From: CAZTTG01 sp964615935
GTDB taxonomy: Bacteria > Planctomycetota > UBA1135 > GCA-002686595
Assembly: GCA_964615935.1 (NCBI GenBank)
Contig: CAZTTG010000042.1
Span: 1-53,467, forward strand
Direction of reading: 5' to 3'
Length of the DNA stretch: 53,467 bases
The notes under the pieces are model-generated. The model was given only the letters and a program-made list of their open reading frames with translations. It did no database searches and had not been told where the DNA came from. The position numbers and the translations under genes are program-made. Shown here in pieces: positions 1 to 8,086 of the stretch. The stretch's first letter is position 1. Each line of letters begins with the position of its first letter.

Positions 1-223
1 ACTCGGCGAGCGCCCGCGGAGCGGGCGCGGCCTCGTCACAGCCTCGCGGGACGCCTACGGGATTGCTGCCCCCACGGGCGATGGCTCCAGCGGTGAGGCA
101 TGGCCGGCGCAACTTCGGCGTCGGACGGTTCGACCGATGATCACGCCACACGCTCGGTGCGCTGCGCGCACCGAGCGTGGCGTTACGGCGCCACTCGGCG
201 CCGGCGCGGCAAGTTTGCCGCGC
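1..223 (-). repeat. Dispersed multi-hairpin intergenic repeat, copy 1 (runs off window start)
   Basis: Read on the minus strand this segment matches 47218-47440 on the plus strand at roughly nine bases in ten. It begins with the palindrome GCGCGGCAAACTTGCCGCGC (204-223), then a GGCGCC/GGCGCC hairpin, a long hairpin built on CTCGGTGCGC/GCGCACCGAG, a conserved TGATCATCGGTCGAACCG stretch, and a GC-rich hairpin near position 20. It lies directly downstream of the mlaD stop in the direction of transcription. I see no gene in 1-245. The matching sequence continues to base 1, so the element probably extends outside the window. Confidence 0.85.
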
Positions 224-245
224 CGGGAGGTCCGTTGCCCCTTGC

Positions 246-1451
246 TCAGAACGCTCCGAAGAGCACGCTGGTGAAGGTCGTGATCGGGGCGGTCTCGCGG
301 AACTCCTCCAGCGTCCGGTTCACCACCGACAGGGCCCGCTCGAGGTCCTCGTAGACCCCCTCCTCCATGAGCAGGCGACCCACCGTCCCGCGGCCCTCGC
401 GCACGCGCGTGGAGATGGCCATCAGGTCGTCGGCCACGAGATCCAGCTTGTCGTAGATCTCGTCCTCGCGCAGGAGACGCGGGAGGGTGCCGTCGCCGCG
501 GTTCAGGTTGGCCATGAGCTCCTCCGCGTCCCGGGCGATGGCGTCGTTGTTGAGCAGGCGCGCCACCGTGCCCTGACCCTCGCTGATCTTGTCGCCGATC
601 TCGCGGAAGCGCCTGATCCCGGTCTTGAGGTCCTGGGCCACCTCCTGGTCGACGAAGGCCATGCCCACCGCCCCCTTGCCGGCCCGTACGTCGTCCACCA
701 CACCCTGCAGGTCGCCCGAGAGGACCCGCAAGCGCTCGACGATCTCGTCGGTCTTGGCCCGCAGCCCCTCGTCCTGGAAGAGCTGGCCGATGAGCCCGCG
801 GCCCTCGCGCACGCCGGCGATGATCGCGCTGGCGTTGTCGAAGGTGGCGGCCGCGTCGGCGATCCCCGCCGAGAGGGCCTCGGCCATCTCCTCGTCGGTG
901 AAGGCGCGGCCCACCGCCCCCCGCCCCGCGCGCACGCCGCTCAGGAGCTCGCGAGCGTCCAGGGTGGCGGTCTCGAGGTTGCCGAGGATGCCCTCGACCC
1001 GCTCGCGGTTCTCGTCCACCATCTCGCCCAGCCCCTCCAGCGCGTTGGCGGCGATGGTGCCGAAGAGCTCCAGGTCGGGATCGACCGGCAGCCCCTCGGC
1101 GGGCCCCGGGTCGATGGCCACCTGCTTGCCGCCCAGGAGGCTGGCGTCCTCGATGCGGATGCTGAAGCCCTCGCGCAGCTCCAGCGGGTCGTCCAGGAGC
1201 AGGGTGACCGTCACGCGCCGCGCGGTGGGGGCCCCGCGGTCGTACTCCAGGCGCTTCACCTTGCCCCCCCGGATCCCGGTCACCAGCACCGCGTCCCCCT
1301 TGAGGAGGCCGCCTCCCTCGTGGAAGTAGACCGTGGTCTCGACCCGCTCGGAGAACAGGGTGAAGTCGGTCAGGAACAGGGTGTAGTAGCCCAGGATGGA
1401 CAGGGTGGCGACGAAGAAGAGCCCCAGGGCAAACTGCCTTTTGACGTTCAT
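246..1451 (-). CDS. mlaD: MlaD-family MCE-domain substrate-binding protein of a lipid ABC transporter
   Basis: 401 residues. A single N-terminal membrane anchor (about residues 7-27) is followed by an MCE/MlaD domain (about 36-115), which in this family forms a periplasmic hexameric ring that passes phospholipids between the inner membrane and outer-membrane or periplasmic partners. The C-terminal half has six copies of a G-x-G-[TA]-[VIL]-G-R-L-[LF]-like motif at about 173, 214, 255, 289, 317 and 350, separated by helical stretches, probably a long helical extension of the ring. It is the last gene of the operon (lipoprotein, mlaE, mlaF, mlaD) and starts 21 nt after mlaF. The MCE call is secure; the lipid handled is inferred from the family. 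Confidence 0.9.
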   Translation of the reverse strand: MNVKRQFALGLFFVATLSILGYYTLFLTDFTLFSERVETTVYFHEGGGLLKGDAVLVTGIRGGKVKRLEYDRGAPTARRVTVTLLLDDPLELREGFSIRIEDASLLGGKQVAIDPGPAEGLPVDPDLELFGTIAANALEGLGEMVDENRERVEGILGNLETATLDARELLSGVRAGRGAVGRAFTDEEMAEALSAGIADAAATFDNASAIIAGVREGRGLIGQLFQDEGLRAKTDEIVERLRVLSGDLQGVVDDVRAGKGAVGMAFVDQEVAQDLKTGIRRFREIGDKISEGQGTVARLLNNDAIARDAEELMANLNRGDGTLPRLLREDEIYDKLDLVADDLMAISTRVREGRGTVGRLLMEEGVYEDLERALSVVNRTLEEFRETAPITTFTSVLFGAF

Positions 1452-1472
1452 GGGAGGCCTGCCGGGATCGGT

Positions 1473-2216
1473 TCAGTCGAGTCGGTCTCCGAGGAAGCGC
1501 AGCAGGCGCGGCTCCTCGGAGCCGAGGAAGTCCTCGGGGGCGGAGACGAAGTTCAGCCGGCCGCCGTCGAGCAGGGCGACCCGATCGGCCACGATGCGGG
1601 TCGTGGCGATGTGGTGGGTGACGGTCAGGGCCGTGGTCTCGAGTCGGTCGGCCAGCTCGCGCATCAGGTGGTTGATGGAGGAGGCGATCTCGGGATCGAG
1701 CCCGGCGGTGGGCTCGTCGTAGAGGATGATCTCGGGGTCGGTGACCAGGGCGCGAGCCAGCCCCACGCGCTTCTTCATGCCGCCGGAGAGCTCCGAGGGC
1801 ATCTTGTCGTAGGCGTCGGGGACCTGCACCAGGGCCAGCTTCTCGTGCACCCGGTCGCGGATCTCCTGGTCCGCCAGCCGGGTGGTCTCGCGCAGGGGAA
1901 GGGCCACGTTCTCGCCCGCGCTGAGCCAGTTGAGCAGGGCCGCCTCCTGGAAGACGTAGCCCATGCGCGCGCGCAGGGCCCGCAGATCGGCCGGCTCGAT
2001 GCGGGACATGTCGTGCCCCTCGACCTCCACCCGCCCCTCGTCCGCCACCAGCAGGCCGATGGCGTGCCGCAGGCACACCGACTTGCCGATGCCCGACTGC
2101 CCCATGATGCAGAAGTTCTCGCCCCGGTGGACGTCCAGGTCGAAGTCGGAGAGGACCACCTTGTCCCCGAAGGACTTGGCCACGCCCTGCATGCGGATGA
2201 CGATCTCGTCGTTCAT
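1473..2216 (-). CDS. mlaF: MlaF-type ABC transporter ATP-binding protein
   Basis: 247 residues, cytoplasmic ATPase of the Mla lipid transporter. A Walker A motif (GQSGIGKS) lies near residue 38, the signature LSGGMKKR near 140 and Walker B (IILYDEPTAGLDP) near 160, followed by an H-loop histidine in TVTHH. LSGGMKKR rather than LSGGQ is usual for MlaF-type ATPases. The ATG at 2216-2214 was chosen because the family begins there; the open frame continues upstream inside mlaE but without similarity. It starts 11 nt after the mlaE stop and was presumably co-transcribed with mlaE and mlaD. Confidence 0.92.
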   Translation of the reverse strand: MNDEIVIRMQGVAKSFGDKVVLSDFDLDVHRGENFCIMGQSGIGKSVCLRHAIGLLVADEGRVEVEGHDMSRIEPADLRALRARMGYVFQEAALLNWLSAGENVALPLRETTRLADQEIRDRVHEKLALVQVPDAYDKMPSELSGGMKKRVGLARALVTDPEIILYDEPTAGLDPEIASSINHLMRELADRLETTALTVTHHIATTRIVADRVALLDGGRLNFVSAPEDFLGSEEPRLLRFLGDRLD

Positions 2217-2227
2217 TGCCGCAGCGC

Positions 2228-3007
2228 TCAGGCCTGGAAGAAGAGCCAGGACAGGAAGTAGTTGGCCATGATGATGGCGACGATCGACTCCAGCACCGCC
2301 CGGCGGGTGGCGTTGCCGACCCCGATGGCTCCGGCGGTGGCCTGCAGGCCGGCGGAACAGGAGATCAGCCCGATGGCGGTGCCGAAGATGAAGGACTTGA
2401 GGAGGCCGCTGTAGACGTCCTTGGGAAGGTCGAAGAGGAAGGACCCGCTCTGCAGGGCGAGCACCACCTTGTTGTAGTAGCCGCTGGTGCTGACGTTGAG
2501 CTGCGACTCGGCGATCAGGCCGCCGCCGATGATCCCGACCGTGTCGCACAGGACGGTCAGCAGCGGGCAGACGATCGCCAGGGCGACCATGCGCGGCATG
2601 ACCAGGAAGCGCAGCTTGTCGATGGACATGACCTCCAGGGCGGCCAGCTCCTCGTTGACCGCCATGGTGCCCAGCTCGGCGGCCAGGGCCCCGCCCACCG
2701 TGGCGGCCAGGATGATGGCCGTGATGAAGGGCCCCATCTCGCGGCACATGGACAGGGCCACGATGGTGCCGATCTGGTTCTGCTGGCCCAGGTCGCGCAG
2801 CTCCAGCCCGGTCTGCAGCGCCACGATCATGCCGATGACCAGACCCACCAGGAGCACCACGTGCAGCACCTTGATGCCCGACTGGTAGAGCTGCTCGGCG
2901 ATCAGCGCGTGGCGCTTGGGGACCGAGTTCAGCCGCCAGGTCACCCGGAAGAGGAGCTCGATCTGGTAGCCGACGTTGACCAGGAGGTCTCGGAGGTTCC
3001 GGTGCAT
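2228..3007 (-). CDS. mlaE: MlaE-type permease of lipid ABC transporter
   Basis: 259 residues, integral inner-membrane permease of the MlaEFD complex. It shows several hydrophobic helices and the conserved core of the family: the ALQTGLELRDLG segment, REMGPFITAIILAATVGGALAAELGTM around residues 90-115, and the VMPRM stretch near 150. The start follows the stop of the upstream repeat-rich lipoprotein by only 4 nt, so the two are very likely translationally coupled. MlaF follows after 11 nt. The family and complex assignment are firm; transport direction cannot be judged from sequence. Confidence 0.92.
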   Translation of the reverse strand: MHRNLRDLLVNVGYQIELLFRVTWRLNSVPKRHALIAEQLYQSGIKVLHVVLLVGLVIGMIVALQTGLELRDLGQQNQIGTIVALSMCREMGPFITAIILAATVGGALAAELGTMAVNEELAALEVMSIDKLRFLVMPRMVALAIVCPLLTVLCDTVGIIGGGLIAESQLNVSTSGYYNKVVLALQSGSFLFDLPKDVYSGLLKSFIFGTAIGLISCSAGLQATAGAIGVGNATRRAVLESIVAIIMANYFLSWLFFQA

Positions 3008-3011
3008 GGTG

Positions 3012-4544
3012 CTAGTGGGAGCCCTCCTCCGGCTCGGGCGGCGACTCCGGGTGCGACCCCACCGGCCTGTACGGCTGGGGCGGCCAGCCGGGGCCCGGGA
3101 AGGAGGGCGTCATCCAGTCCACGCCGCCGGAGAGGCCCTTCCTCCAGCGGATCAGGCCAAAGAGCAGCGAGGTCTCGGTGATCCTCTCGTCGGGCTCGCC
3201 GTAGCGGCGGCGGGCCCACAGGGCCGAGAGCGAGGAGCGGTCCTCGACCTCGTCCCGCTCGCGGCGCCAGATGCCGCCCCAGGAGCGCTGGCTGTGGCGT
3301 GTCCCCCGACGCTCGCTGGTGTACACCTCCCAGATCCAGGCGTAGTAGTCGTCGATGACCGGCGTGTGCCAGGTGGGCAGCAGGGTCGGCGTGGCGGTCC
3401 GCTGGAGGCCCTCGACGTCGCTCCTCTGCAGGAGGGGCCAGACCTTGAGGAAGCCGTCCTGGGGCTCGCCGTCGAGCCCGGTGCGCTGCCAGCGCTGCCA
3501 GAGCGGGATCAGGTAGCTGCCCTTCTCAACGTGATCCCCGAGCTCGTGCCGGCGCAGGTTGAAGATCGGCCAGACCCACCAGCGCGAGTCCAGCCCGTCG
3601 CCCCGGTAGTGCGACCAGAAGGGCCAGAAGCGGCGGCGGATCTCGGACGGCGGGCTCTGGCCGCCCCCGTGGAAGCGCACCAGGGGCCAGGGCCCGTCCC
3701 AGGCCCAATAGCCGGTCTCCGGGTTCCGCGCCCAGCCGAAGAAGGGCCACAGGAGGCTGTGGGCGGTGAGGCTGCCGCGCCTCGAGTACCCGTAGAGGGG
3801 CAGGACCGCCCACTTGATCTCGCGCTCCCCAGGCGGGGAGCCCAGCTCGTTGCGGTGCAGGTGGAAGATGGGCCACAGGACGAAGAGCCGGTCCCAGCTC
3901 CCCTCCCGCTGCGAGCGGCCGTAGAGCGGCCAGAAGCGGGCCTTCTTCGTGCGCCCTCCCACGGTCCAGTTGAAGATCGGGAACAGGAAGTTGCGCGAGG
4001 TCTGCTCGCCGCGGCGGGACACGGCGTAGAGGGGGAAGAGGACGAAGGTGAGCCGGTCGTAGGTGAAGAAGCTCTCGATGATCCCGCCGAAGGGGAAGAC
4101 CGCGCGCACCACCCGACCGCCGCGCTGGCGGGCCCAGAAGATCCCGGGCAGGGAGTAGAACATCCACTCCCCCGGCTCCAGCTCGTGGCCCTGGTGCTCG
4201 TAGCGGAACACCGGCAGGAGCTGGGTGATGGTCTCGTTCCCGCGACCTCGATGGGTGCCGAGGGGAACCAGGTAGCGCGTCAGCGAGCCGTCCTCCGTCC
4301 TCGCGTGTCCGAGGAGGGGCCGGATGGCCCACTCCCTCACCGGGGCTCCGGGCGCCGGCCGCCGCACGCGCACGATCCCGGCCAGGGCCTCGACCTCGCG
4401 CTCGCCGCCGGCCCGGTAGTGCTCGGAGTAGAGGGGCGCCAGGTTGACGTCCCTCCCGGGGCTGACACATCCCGCGAGGCCCAGGGCGAAGAGGGCCGCC
4501 CGGAGGAGGGGCCGGCACGGCCGGTGGCGGGCGGGAGTCCCCAC
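3012..4544 (-). CDS. Repeat-rich putative outer-membrane lipoprotein heading the mla operon
   Basis: I do not recognise a named family. With a GTG start at 4544 the protein has 510 residues and a good lipoprotein signal (hydrophobic segment, LAGC, lipidated Cys26). An ATG at 4616 gives 534 residues but puts that Cys at 50, which is too far. From about residue 150 to 390 it carries irregular repeats of an aromatic motif like [FL]-[WF]-P-[LIF]-[YFW], alternating with R/H/S-rich turns: FPLY 170, LFPIF 187, FWPLY 204, LWPIF 224, LPLY 248, LWPFF 265, FWPFW 306, VWPIF 324, IPLW 346. Spacing of 17-24 suggests beta hairpins of an outer-membrane or surface structure. The tail is Pro/Glu rich. mlaE starts 4 nt after its stop, so a role in the same lipid-transport system is likely, though unproven. 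Confidence 0.7.
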   Translation of the reverse strand: MGTPARHRPCRPLLRAALFALGLAGCVSPGRDVNLAPLYSEHYRAGGEREVEALAGIVRVRRPAPGAPVREWAIRPLLGHARTEDGSLTRYLVPLGTHRGRGNETITQLLPVFRYEHQGHELEPGEWMFYSLPGIFWARQRGGRVVRAVFPFGGIIESFFTYDRLTFVLFPLYAVSRRGEQTSRNFLFPIFNWTVGGRTKKARFWPLYGRSQREGSWDRLFVLWPIFHLHRNELGSPPGEREIKWAVLPLYGYSRRGSLTAHSLLWPFFGWARNPETGYWAWDGPWPLVRFHGGGQSPPSEIRRRFWPFWSHYRGDGLDSRWWVWPIFNLRRHELGDHVEKGSYLIPLWQRWQRTGLDGEPQDGFLKVWPLLQRSDVEGLQRTATPTLLPTWHTPVIDDYYAWIWEVYTSERRGTRHSQRSWGGIWRRERDEVEDRSSLSALWARRRYGEPDERITETSLLFGLIRWRKGLSGGVDWMTPSFPGPGWPPQPYRPVGSHPESPPEPEEGSH

Positions 4545-4881
4545 GAGCGGGCTCGGGGGCAGGGACCTCGCCCCGCCCCTCGCCTCTCCCCCCGCGAGCT
4601 CGCTGCACTTCGCCATACCCTGCTGCGGATTGTGGGCCCCCTCCTCCCGGTTGCAAGCCTCGTGGGCGTCCGCGGCTTGCCGCCCTTCGGGGCCGGTGGT
4701 ACGGTCCCGGGCCATTCCGCCGGGGCGATGACCCCGAGAGCGGGAGGCTCGAAGCCGGCCTCGACCCGCCCACCACCCCCCACCCACCCCCGGGGACGTC
4801 CGGCACCACGGGCGGTTGCGGGCCGGCCTCGAATCGACGCGGCGCACCCCCGTCCCAACCCCCTTCCCAGCCCACCCGAAG
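4545..4881. other. Divergent intergenic region between the mla operon and trpS (337 bp)
   Basis: No convincing gene. It must hold the promoters of the minus-strand mla operon and of plus-strand trpS, but I see no clear -35/-10 pair for either. Only a C-rich, repeat-like stretch at 4779-4821 (listed separately) stands out. If the lipoprotein really starts at ATG 4616, the first 72 bases here are coding. Confidence 0.5.
4779..4821 (+). repeat. Short dispersed motif, copy A (upstream of trpS)
   Basis: The sequence CCCACCCACC, then GGGGACG, CCGGC, and GG(C/T)GGTTGCGG in this order recurs at 32441-32481 upstream of rpsJ. The two copies agree at roughly four bases in five with short indels. It lies about 60 nt before the trpS ATG. 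Function unknown; regulatory element, terminator remnant and chance similarity in GC-rich DNA are all possible. Confidence 0.45.
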
Positions 4882-5856
4882 ATGACGGTCTACCTCAGCG
4901 GGGTGCAACCCTCCGGCCTGCTCCACTTCGGCAACTACTTCGGCGCCATCCGGCGCCACATCGAGCTGCAGGAGCAGGGGGGGGAGCACTTCTATTTCAT
5001 CGCCGAGCTCCACTCGCTCACCACCGCGAAGGACCCGGCCGAGCTGCGCGACTGGATCCGCGAGGTCGCCGTCACCTACCTGGCCCTGGGCCTGGACCCC
5101 GAGCGCGCGACCCTCTTCCGCCAGAGCCACGTGCCCGAGGTCAACGAGCTCGCCTGGCTGCTCGCCTGCGTGACGAACATGGGCTTCCTCAGCCGGTCGG
5201 TGGCCTACAAGGACAAGCGCGACAAGGGCATCCAGCACAGCGTGGGGTTGTTCCTCTACCCCGTGCTGCAGGCGGCCGACATCCTGGCCTACGACTCCAA
5301 CTTCGTGCCCGTGGGCGGGGACCAGAAGCAGCACGTGGAGATGACCCGCGACATGGCCCAGACCTTCAACCAGCTCTACGGCGAGGTCTTCACCCTGCCC
5401 GAGCCCCTCATCGGAGAGGTCCCGCTGGTCCCCGGCGTCGACGGGGGGAAGATGAGCAAGAGCTACGGCAACGGCATCTGGATCTTCGAGACCGGCAAGA
5501 AGCTGAAGAAGCGGGTGGCCGGCATCACCACCGACAGCCGCGACCCGGAGGAGCCCAAGGACCCCGACGAGCTCCTGCTGTTCCGCTTCCTCGAGCTGTT
5601 CCTGAGCGCCGGGGAGCTGGCCGAGCTCGAGGAGCGGGTGCGCCAGGGCGGGCCCGACGCGCCGGGCTACGGCCACCTGAAGCAGCGCATCCGGGAGGCC
5701 ATCGAGGAGCGCTTCGCCCCGGCGCGCGTCCGCCGCGAGGAGCTCCTGGCCGATCCGGCCGAGGTGGACCGTATCCTCGCCCGGGGGGCCGAGAAGGCCC
5801 GCGCGCGGGCGGTGGCGACCCGCGATCGGGCCCTGGCGGCCTGCGGCCTCCGCTAG
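4882..5856 (+). CDS. trpS: Tryptophanyl-tRNA synthetase
   Basis: 324 residues, class Ic aminoacyl-tRNA synthetase charging tRNA-Trp in the cytoplasm. The HIGH-equivalent is HFGN at 15-18 in the typical SGVQPSGLLHFGNYFGA opening, and the KMSKS loop is at 190-194 (GGKMSKSYGNG). The YPVLQAADILAYD and VPVGGDQKQHVE segments form the Trp pocket as in the family. Length is normal. The ATG at 4882 was chosen because the protein family begins at this methionine; no Shine-Dalgarno sequence precedes it. It faces away from the mla operon and may be the first gene of a loose run with two lipoproteins and dtd. Confidence 0.95.
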   Translation: MTVYLSGVQPSGLLHFGNYFGAIRRHIELQEQGGEHFYFIAELHSLTTAKDPAELRDWIREVAVTYLALGLDPERATLFRQSHVPEVNELAWLLACVTNMGFLSRSVAYKDKRDKGIQHSVGLFLYPVLQAADILAYDSNFVPVGGDQKQHVEMTRDMAQTFNQLYGEVFTLPEPLIGEVPLVPGVDGGKMSKSYGNGIWIFETGKKLKKRVAGITTDSRDPEEPKDPDELLLFRFLELFLSAGELAELEERVRQGGPDAPGYGHLKQRIREAIEERFAPARVRREELLADPAEVDRILARGAEKARARAVATRDRALAACGLR

Positions 5857-5970
5857 GGCCCCTCCCCCGCTCAGGCGGCGCTGCGATCCAGCCGATGGAA
5901 GCGAGACGCGACAACGACGATCACCGAGCCCCGGCCGGGGGCCGGATCGCGAGTCGCGCGCGACGCATTC

Positions 5971-6537
5971 ATGAAAAGGAAAGCCAAACCCCGCCTGACG
6001 GCGGTCCTGTCCTCCCTCGCTCCGCCCGTGCTCCTGCTCGCTTCGCTGGGGGCAGGGGCCGCCTGCAGCACGACCGCGAAGGGGACCGAGCCGCCCGGCC
6101 CGGTCGCCGAGGCCCGGCCCTCCACCCCGACCGCGCCCCCGCAGGAGCCGGCTCCCGATCCTCCCCGCCCCTGGACCCGCGCCTTCCGGGAGAAGTCCCT
6201 GCTCGTGGCGCGGGAGGTGAGCGTCGAGGGTCCACCCGGCCTCCTGGCGCACGTGGCGATCCTGCAGGATCCGCAGACCTGCGATCACGAGGTGAGGACC
6301 ACCCCCGAGGGGCTCCTGCAGGAGGCCTCCGTCCGTCCCGGGGCCGAGGGGGCCCTGGCCCGCTGCCAGCTCGACGGCCTGGCGATCGCCGCCACCCGGC
6401 GGCTGGAGGTCCTCGAGCGGCCCCTGGCGGAGCAGGTGGTCGTCCGCGCCCGCGGCGAGGCCGTCTGGCAGCGCGTGGACGGGGCCGATCGGCGCACGGG
6501 CGCGGAGGTGGTGCTGCGGGGGCGGCTGCCCCGCTGA
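5971..6537 (+). CDS. Hypothetical secreted protein or lipoprotein, Pro-rich linker
   Basis: 188 residues, family not recognised. A basic N-terminus and hydrophobic stretch (about 10-30) form a signal peptide ending in a cysteine at 32; the residues before it (AGAAC) are a poor lipobox because -3 is Gly, so lipidation is uncertain. A Pro/Ala-rich linker spans about 35-60. The rest (about 60-188) is a small mixed domain with cysteines near 108 and 131, perhaps a disulphide. Its stop overlaps the apparent start of the next gene, a TPR-like lipoprotein, suggesting translational coupling and a shared envelope function. Confidence 0.65.
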   Translation: MKRKAKPRLTAVLSSLAPPVLLLASLGAGAACSTTAKGTEPPGPVAEARPSTPTAPPQEPAPDPPRPWTRAFREKSLLVAREVSVEGPPGLLAHVAILQDPQTCDHEVRTTPEGLLQEASVRPGAEGALARCQLDGLAIAATRRLEVLERPLAEQVVVRARGEAVWQRVDGADRRTGAEVVLRGRLPR

Positions 6538-7625
6538 GGGCCGGCCGGGCGACCGCGCTCCTCGCGGTCGCGCTCCTGAGCCTGGCCGGCTGCCGCTCGC
6601 CCGAGCTGCCCCCCTGGCTGCCCGAGCTCGGACCCTACGACGAGCTGGCGCCGCGGGACCTCGAGGAGCTCCGCGACGCCCGCAGGCTCGTGGCGGCGGG
6701 CGATCACCGGGCCGCGGCCGAGCTCCTCCGCGGCCTCGCCCTGAGGGCCCCGCGGAACGTCCCGGCGGCCGCCTTCCTGCAGGAGGTCGAGCTCCGGCTC
6801 CGCGCGGCCGGCGCGGACGAGACGGCCAGCGAGCGGGACCTGCAGCTCAGCCTCGCTCGCGAGTGGCGGGAGTGGGCTCTGCGCGCCCCCTCGGCCGCCC
6901 GGCTGGTCCTGGCCGCTCGCCTCGAGGTCGACCGGGTCGCCGCGCTCCGCCTCCTCGAGCAGGCCCTGGAGCTCGATCCGCGCTGCGCCTGGGCGCACTA
7001 CGGCATGGCCCACCTCCGCGCCGCCGCCGGAGACTGGAACGCCGCGCGTCCGTCCCTCGAGATGGCGCTCGAGATCGAGCCCGGGCACGTGGCGGCCCGG
7101 CGGCTGGAGGCGGCGGCCATGGCCCGAGGCGGACGACCCGTCCTGGCGGCGGGCGCCCTGCGGCGGTGGCTGGACAACTCCCGGGACGATCCCCGGGTCG
7201 ATCCCCGGGTGCGCGTCGGAGCCCAGCTCGACCTGGCTCACATCCTGGTCGAACTCGGCCACCCCGAGGAGGCCCTGTCGACACTCGACCGGATTCAGGA
7301 TCGAACCCTGCGCGAGGCCGAGGGTCTGGCCATCCTGGCCGCCACCCTGCAGGCCCTGGACGAGCCATGGGACGCGATGCGGGCCGCGCAGGAGGCCGAG
7401 CGACTGGCTCCGGGGGATCCGCTGCCCCTGATCCAGCAGGCCGTGCTCTACGAGGAGTGGCTGGGCGATCCCGACGCGGCCCGCGAGGCGTGGGAGCGCG
7501 TCCTGGCCGAGGCCGAGGGGCGGGCCGACCTGGGGGGGCTGTTCCTGAGGCTGCGAGCGCGCATCGCCATCGAGCGGCACGAGGAGCGCGCCGCCCGGGA
7601 GGGGAGAGGCGGAGGCCGGCCGTGA
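6534..7625 (+). CDS. TPR-like repeat lipoprotein with apparent CTG start
   Basis: 363 residues if it starts at CTG 6534, which overlaps the previous stop in the pattern CTGA. No ATG, GTG or TTG in frame lies near the signal peptide, and starting here gives a textbook lipoprotein signal: MRAGRATALLAVALLSLAGC, lipidated Cys20. The mature part is Ala/Leu/Arg-rich helical repeats of TPR type (for example LDPRCAWAHYGMAHLRAAAGD and the GHPEEALSTLDRI, GDPDAAREAWERVL repeats). TPR proteins scaffold other proteins, so an envelope assembly role is plausible. The end overlaps the dtd start (GTGA). An assembly frameshift joining this to the upstream gene is an alternative. Confidence 0.7.
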   Translation: MRAGRATALLAVALLSLAGCRSPELPPWLPELGPYDELAPRDLEELRDARRLVAAGDHRAAAELLRGLALRAPRNVPAAAFLQEVELRLRAAGADETASERDLQLSLAREWREWALRAPSAARLVLAARLEVDRVAALRLLEQALELDPRCAWAHYGMAHLRAAAGDWNAARPSLEMALEIEPGHVAARRLEAAAMARGGRPVLAAGALRRWLDNSRDDPRVDPRVRVGAQLDLAHILVELGHPEEALSTLDRIQDRTLREAEGLAILAATLQALDEPWDAMRAAQEAERLAPGDPLPLIQQAVLYEEWLGDPDAAREAWERVLAEAEGRADLGGLFLRLRARIAIERHEERAAREGRGGGRP

Positions 7626-8086
7626 AGGCGGTCGTGCAGCGGGTTGGCTGGGCCCGGGTCCGGGTCGACGCCGAGGTGGTGGGGGAGTGCGGGCCCGGCA
7701 TGCTGGTGCTCCTGGGGGTGATGCGCGGCGACGGCCCCGAGCAGGCGCGGCGGCTGGCCGAGAGGATCGCCCGCTTCCGGTTCTTCCGCGACGAGGCCGG
7801 CCGGATGAACGTCTCGGCGATCGACGCCGGCCTGGGAGCCCTGGTAGTCAGCCAGTTCACGCTGGCCGCGGACGGCCGCCGCGGCCGCCGGCCCTCCTTC
7901 GACGGGGCCGCGCCCCCCGAGCGGGCCGAGGCCCTCTACGAGCTCTTCGTCGAGCGCCTCCGCGACCTCGGCCTGGCCACCGACACCGGGCGTTTCGGCG
8001 CCATGATGATGGTCGAGCTGGCCAACGACGGGCCGGTCACCTTCTCGCTGGAGGAGCCCCCGCCTCGAAGCTCCCTCCCGAGCTAA
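7622..8086 (+). CDS. dtd: D-aminoacyl-tRNA deacylase
   Basis: 154 residues. It hydrolyses D-aminoacyl (and Gly-tRNA-Ala) esters, a cytoplasmic proofreading step. The N-terminal MKAVVQRV, the central SQFTLAAD motif that carries the active-site loop, and the C-terminal NDGPVTF motif with the Gly-cisPro residues are all present. The GTG at 7622 overlaps the TGA of the preceding gene by 4 nt (GTGA) and gives the exact family N-terminus. Translational coupling with the lipoprotein gene is clear, though a functional link is not. Confidence 0.95.
   Translation: MKAVVQRVGWARVRVDAEVVGECGPGMLVLLGVMRGDGPEQARRLAERIARFRFFRDEAGRMNVSAIDAGLGALVVSQFTLAADGRRGRRPSFDGAAPPERAEALYELFVERLRDLGLATDTGRFGAMMMVELANDGPVTFSLEEPPPRSSLPS

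Noticed and set aside
100..231. A 44-codon open frame starting with ATG in the hairpin repeat, also present in copy 2 (minus strand, from 47341)
   Set aside because: Between the two copies, the base differences in this frame all change the amino acid and none are silent, so there is no sign of coding selection; the frame is a by-product of DNA repeat conservation.
177..2261. Very long open frames opposite mlaD/mlaF and opposite most other genes (for example opposite dnaE and rpoBC)
   Set aside because: Typical antisense shadows in 70 percent GC DNA; they are low-complexity Arg/Gly/Ala/Pro or His/Leu/Val rich and have no recognisable domain.
4444..4731. Possible 95-codon plus-strand gene before trpS
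   Set aside because: It overlaps the lipoprotein N-terminus on the other strand, has no recognisable features and unlikely composition.
5971..7625. Single gene spanning both lipoproteins through a programmed frameshift
   Set aside because: No slippery heptamer is seen at the junction, and each frame has its own signal peptide, so two genes fit better; an assembly error cannot be excluded.
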